A stretch of DNA of 64,000 nt from positions 186,001-250,000 of the forward strand of contig NZ_FOAZ01000008.1 in assembly GCF_900109465.1 (NCBI RefSeq), read 5' to 3'. Origin of the DNA: Streptacidiphilus jiangxiensis (GTDB taxonomy: Bacteria > Actinomycetota > Actinomycetes > Streptomycetales > Streptomycetaceae). Shown here in pieces: positions 62,884-64,000 of the stretch (position 1 is the first letter of the stretch; each line of letters starts with the position of its first letter). The notes beneath the pieces are model-generated. The model saw only the letters and a list, made by a program, of their open reading frames with translations. It had not been told where the DNA came from and made no database searches. Position numbers and translations under genes: made by a program.

Positions 62884-63012
62884 AGTTGCAACCCCCAGGG
62901 GCGCGGGGAACTGCGCGAGAAACCCCCCGCTGCGGATGGTCCTGCGCGTTGAGGACCATCCGCACGTCGGTGGCTTGTCGCGCAGTTCCCCGCGCCCCTG
63001 GAGAGTGCAACT
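62884..63012 (+). repeat. Intergenic inverted-repeat element, copy 6 (best preserved)
   Basis: Termini AGTTGCA and TGCAACT are exact inverted repeats. The outer arms are AGGGGCGCGGGGAACTGCGC from 62897 and its complement ending at 62999. The inner stem GCGGATGGTCCT/AGGACCATCCGC (62932-62963) is perfect over 12 bp. The right terminus overlaps the stop codon of the kinase gene. Confidence 0.9.
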
Positions 63013-64000
63013 ACCTCACTGTTCGAAGCTGCAGCGTCTGGGTCAGCCAGTTGCGCTGGGTCGGCTCCGCGAAGGGCGTGCCGCTGAGCGGGAGGCGGAC
63101 CGTGAAGCGGGTGCCGTGGCCGCCCGGGGCGTCCGAGATGGACACGGATCCGCCGTGCAGGGCGGCCTGCTGGGCGACGAGGGTCAGGCCGAGACCCGAG
63201 CCGGGGCTGTCGGCCCCGCGGACGAAGCGCTCGAAAACCTCCGCGCGGCGAGCCGGGGGAATCCCCGGGCCCCGGTCGTCGACCGTCAGCACCGCGTCCT
63301 GGCCGAGCACGGCCATGCCCACCTCGACCCGGGCCGGCCGGCCCGGGAGGTGGCCGTGGACCGCCGCGTTGGTCAGCAGGTTGGTGACCATGATCTTCAG
63401 GCCGGGCTCCCAGGCCCGGACCCGTACGCCGTAGCCACCCGTGAAGCCCCACGACGCCTCAGGGCGGGCGCGGCCGACGGCCGCCACGCAGGAGTCGACC
63501 AGCTCGCCCAGGTCGACCTCGGTGAACGCGTCCGCCTCGACGAGATCGCCGCGCGCCAGCGTCCGCAGGGCGGTCAGCAGTTCCAGCAGCCGCCCGTGCT
63601 CCACGCGCAGATCGGTGACGACCTCCGCCCGTTCCCCGACCGGCAGGTCGGGGTGCGCGGCGAGGACGTCGAGATTGGTCTGCATGGACATCAGCGGGGT
63701 GCGCAGCTCGTGCGAGGCCGCGGAGGCGAAGGCGCGGGCGGTCTCCAGGGCCTCACCGGTGCGCGCGGCCTGTTCGTCGTAGCGGGCGAGGACGGTGCCG
63801 AGCGCACCCGCGAGTTCGTCGACCTCCGTGACACCGGAGCGTCGGTGCCGGAAGGCGTCCGCCCCGTCCCGCGGATCCAGTGCGGCGGCCTGCCCGGAGA
63901 GCGTGCGCAGCGAGCGTGTGGCGCGACGCGCCAGGGCCAGCGTCAGCAGGCCGGCCAGCGGGGCCGCGAGCAGCGCGGCCAGGAGGACGTTGGTGCGGAC
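63011..64000 (-). CDS. Sensor histidine kinase, C-terminal part (cut by window end)
   Basis: The frame is open from base 64000 to the TAG at 63011-63013, so 329 residues are seen and the start lies outside. Order: end of a membrane helix (LLAALLAAPLAGLLTLAL), a HAMP-like linker (RRATRSLRTLSGQ to VDELAGALG), the HisKA domain with the H-box SHELRTPL, an N-box NLLTNAAVHG, G-boxes DDRGPGIPP and GSGLGLTL, and the final RFTVRLPLSG. It is a typical membrane kinase; the response regulator gene should lie upstream, beyond the window. Signal unknown. Confidence 0.93.
   Translation of the reverse strand, partial: VRTNVLLAALLAAPLAGLLTLALARRATRSLRTLSGQAAALDPRDGADAFRHRRSGVTEVDELAGALGTVLARYDEQAARTGEALETARAFASAASHELRTPLMSMQTNLDVLAAHPDLPVGERAEVVTDLRVEHGRLLELLTALRTLARGDLVEADAFTEVDLGELVDSCVAAVGRARPEASWGFTGGYGVRVRAWEPGLKIMVTNLLTNAAVHGHLPGRPARVEVGMAVLGQDAVLTVDDRGPGIPPARRAEVFERFVRGADSPGSGLGLTLVAQQAALHGGSVSISDAPGGHGTRFTVRLPLSGTPFAEPTQRNWLTQTLQLRTVR

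Overview
This is a high-GC actinobacterial chromosome segment, almost certainly from the family Streptomycetaceae (Streptomyces, Kitasatospora or Streptacidiphilus type). The signs are strong GC bias at third codon positions, many GTG starts, Lsr2, sortase-type LAxTG anchoring, and the housekeeping order ppa-dacB-metalloprotease-tilS-hpt-ftsH-folE ... folP-folB-folK ... panC-panD-nadB-nadC-coaX ... lysS ... lsr2-clpC ... mutY. I recall the same order from the SCO3373-SCO3409 region of S. coelicolor. No rRNA, tRNA, CRISPR array or transposase was seen.

Layout. 1-5400: end of a Dyp-type peroxidase gene, a ThrE-type exporter with a coupled membrane protein, a secreted NlpC/P60 hydrolase, a NUDIX hydrolase and a small membrane protein. 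5530-11186: exopolysaccharide locus, a leftward operon GT2 synthase-GH26 hydrolase-GT39 transferase facing a UDP-glucose dehydrogenase gene. 11220-19771: zinc-ribbon protein, pyrophosphatase, D,D-carboxypeptidase, metalloprotease, tilS, hpt, ftsH, folE. 19911-24309: two membrane-anchored esterase paralogues and an MprF-like aminoacyl-phospholipid synthase. 24356-26835: rest of the folate pathway. 26898-34916: membrane and coiled-coil proteins, an orphan NuoD coupled to an NDUFAF7/MidA-type methyltransferase, a two-component system, a threonine-aldolase-like enzyme and an acyltransferase. 35145-41027: pantothenate/CoA and NAD synthesis. 42239-48420: four tandem secreted paralogues, each with exactly six cysteines, the first with a sortase anchor. 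48499-54979: lysS, a 48-residue membrane peptide, a BlaI-type regulator, an ArgA-like acetyltransferase, lsr2, an SCO3374-family gene and clpC. 55058-58856: a trypsin-NACHT-LRR-like protein with a Trypco2 protein. 59010-64000: a secreted protein, a diiron ferritin-like protein with a TetR regulator, mutY and the C-terminal part of a sensor kinase.

Most striking. (i) The trypsin-NACHT/Trypco2 pair is an NLR-like conflict module between clpC and mutY. (ii) The four six-cysteine secreted paralogues interrupt the coaX-lysS housekeeping block and look like a new surface or secreted protein family. (iii) A 12-bp perfect stem in the leader of the polysaccharide synthase gene contains its Shine-Dalgarno sequence. 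(iv) An intergenic inverted-repeat family of about 130 bp is present in four intact, one modified and two partial copies. (v) Several genes have a -10-like hexamer 6-8 nt before the start codon and no Shine-Dalgarno, suggesting leaderless transcripts.
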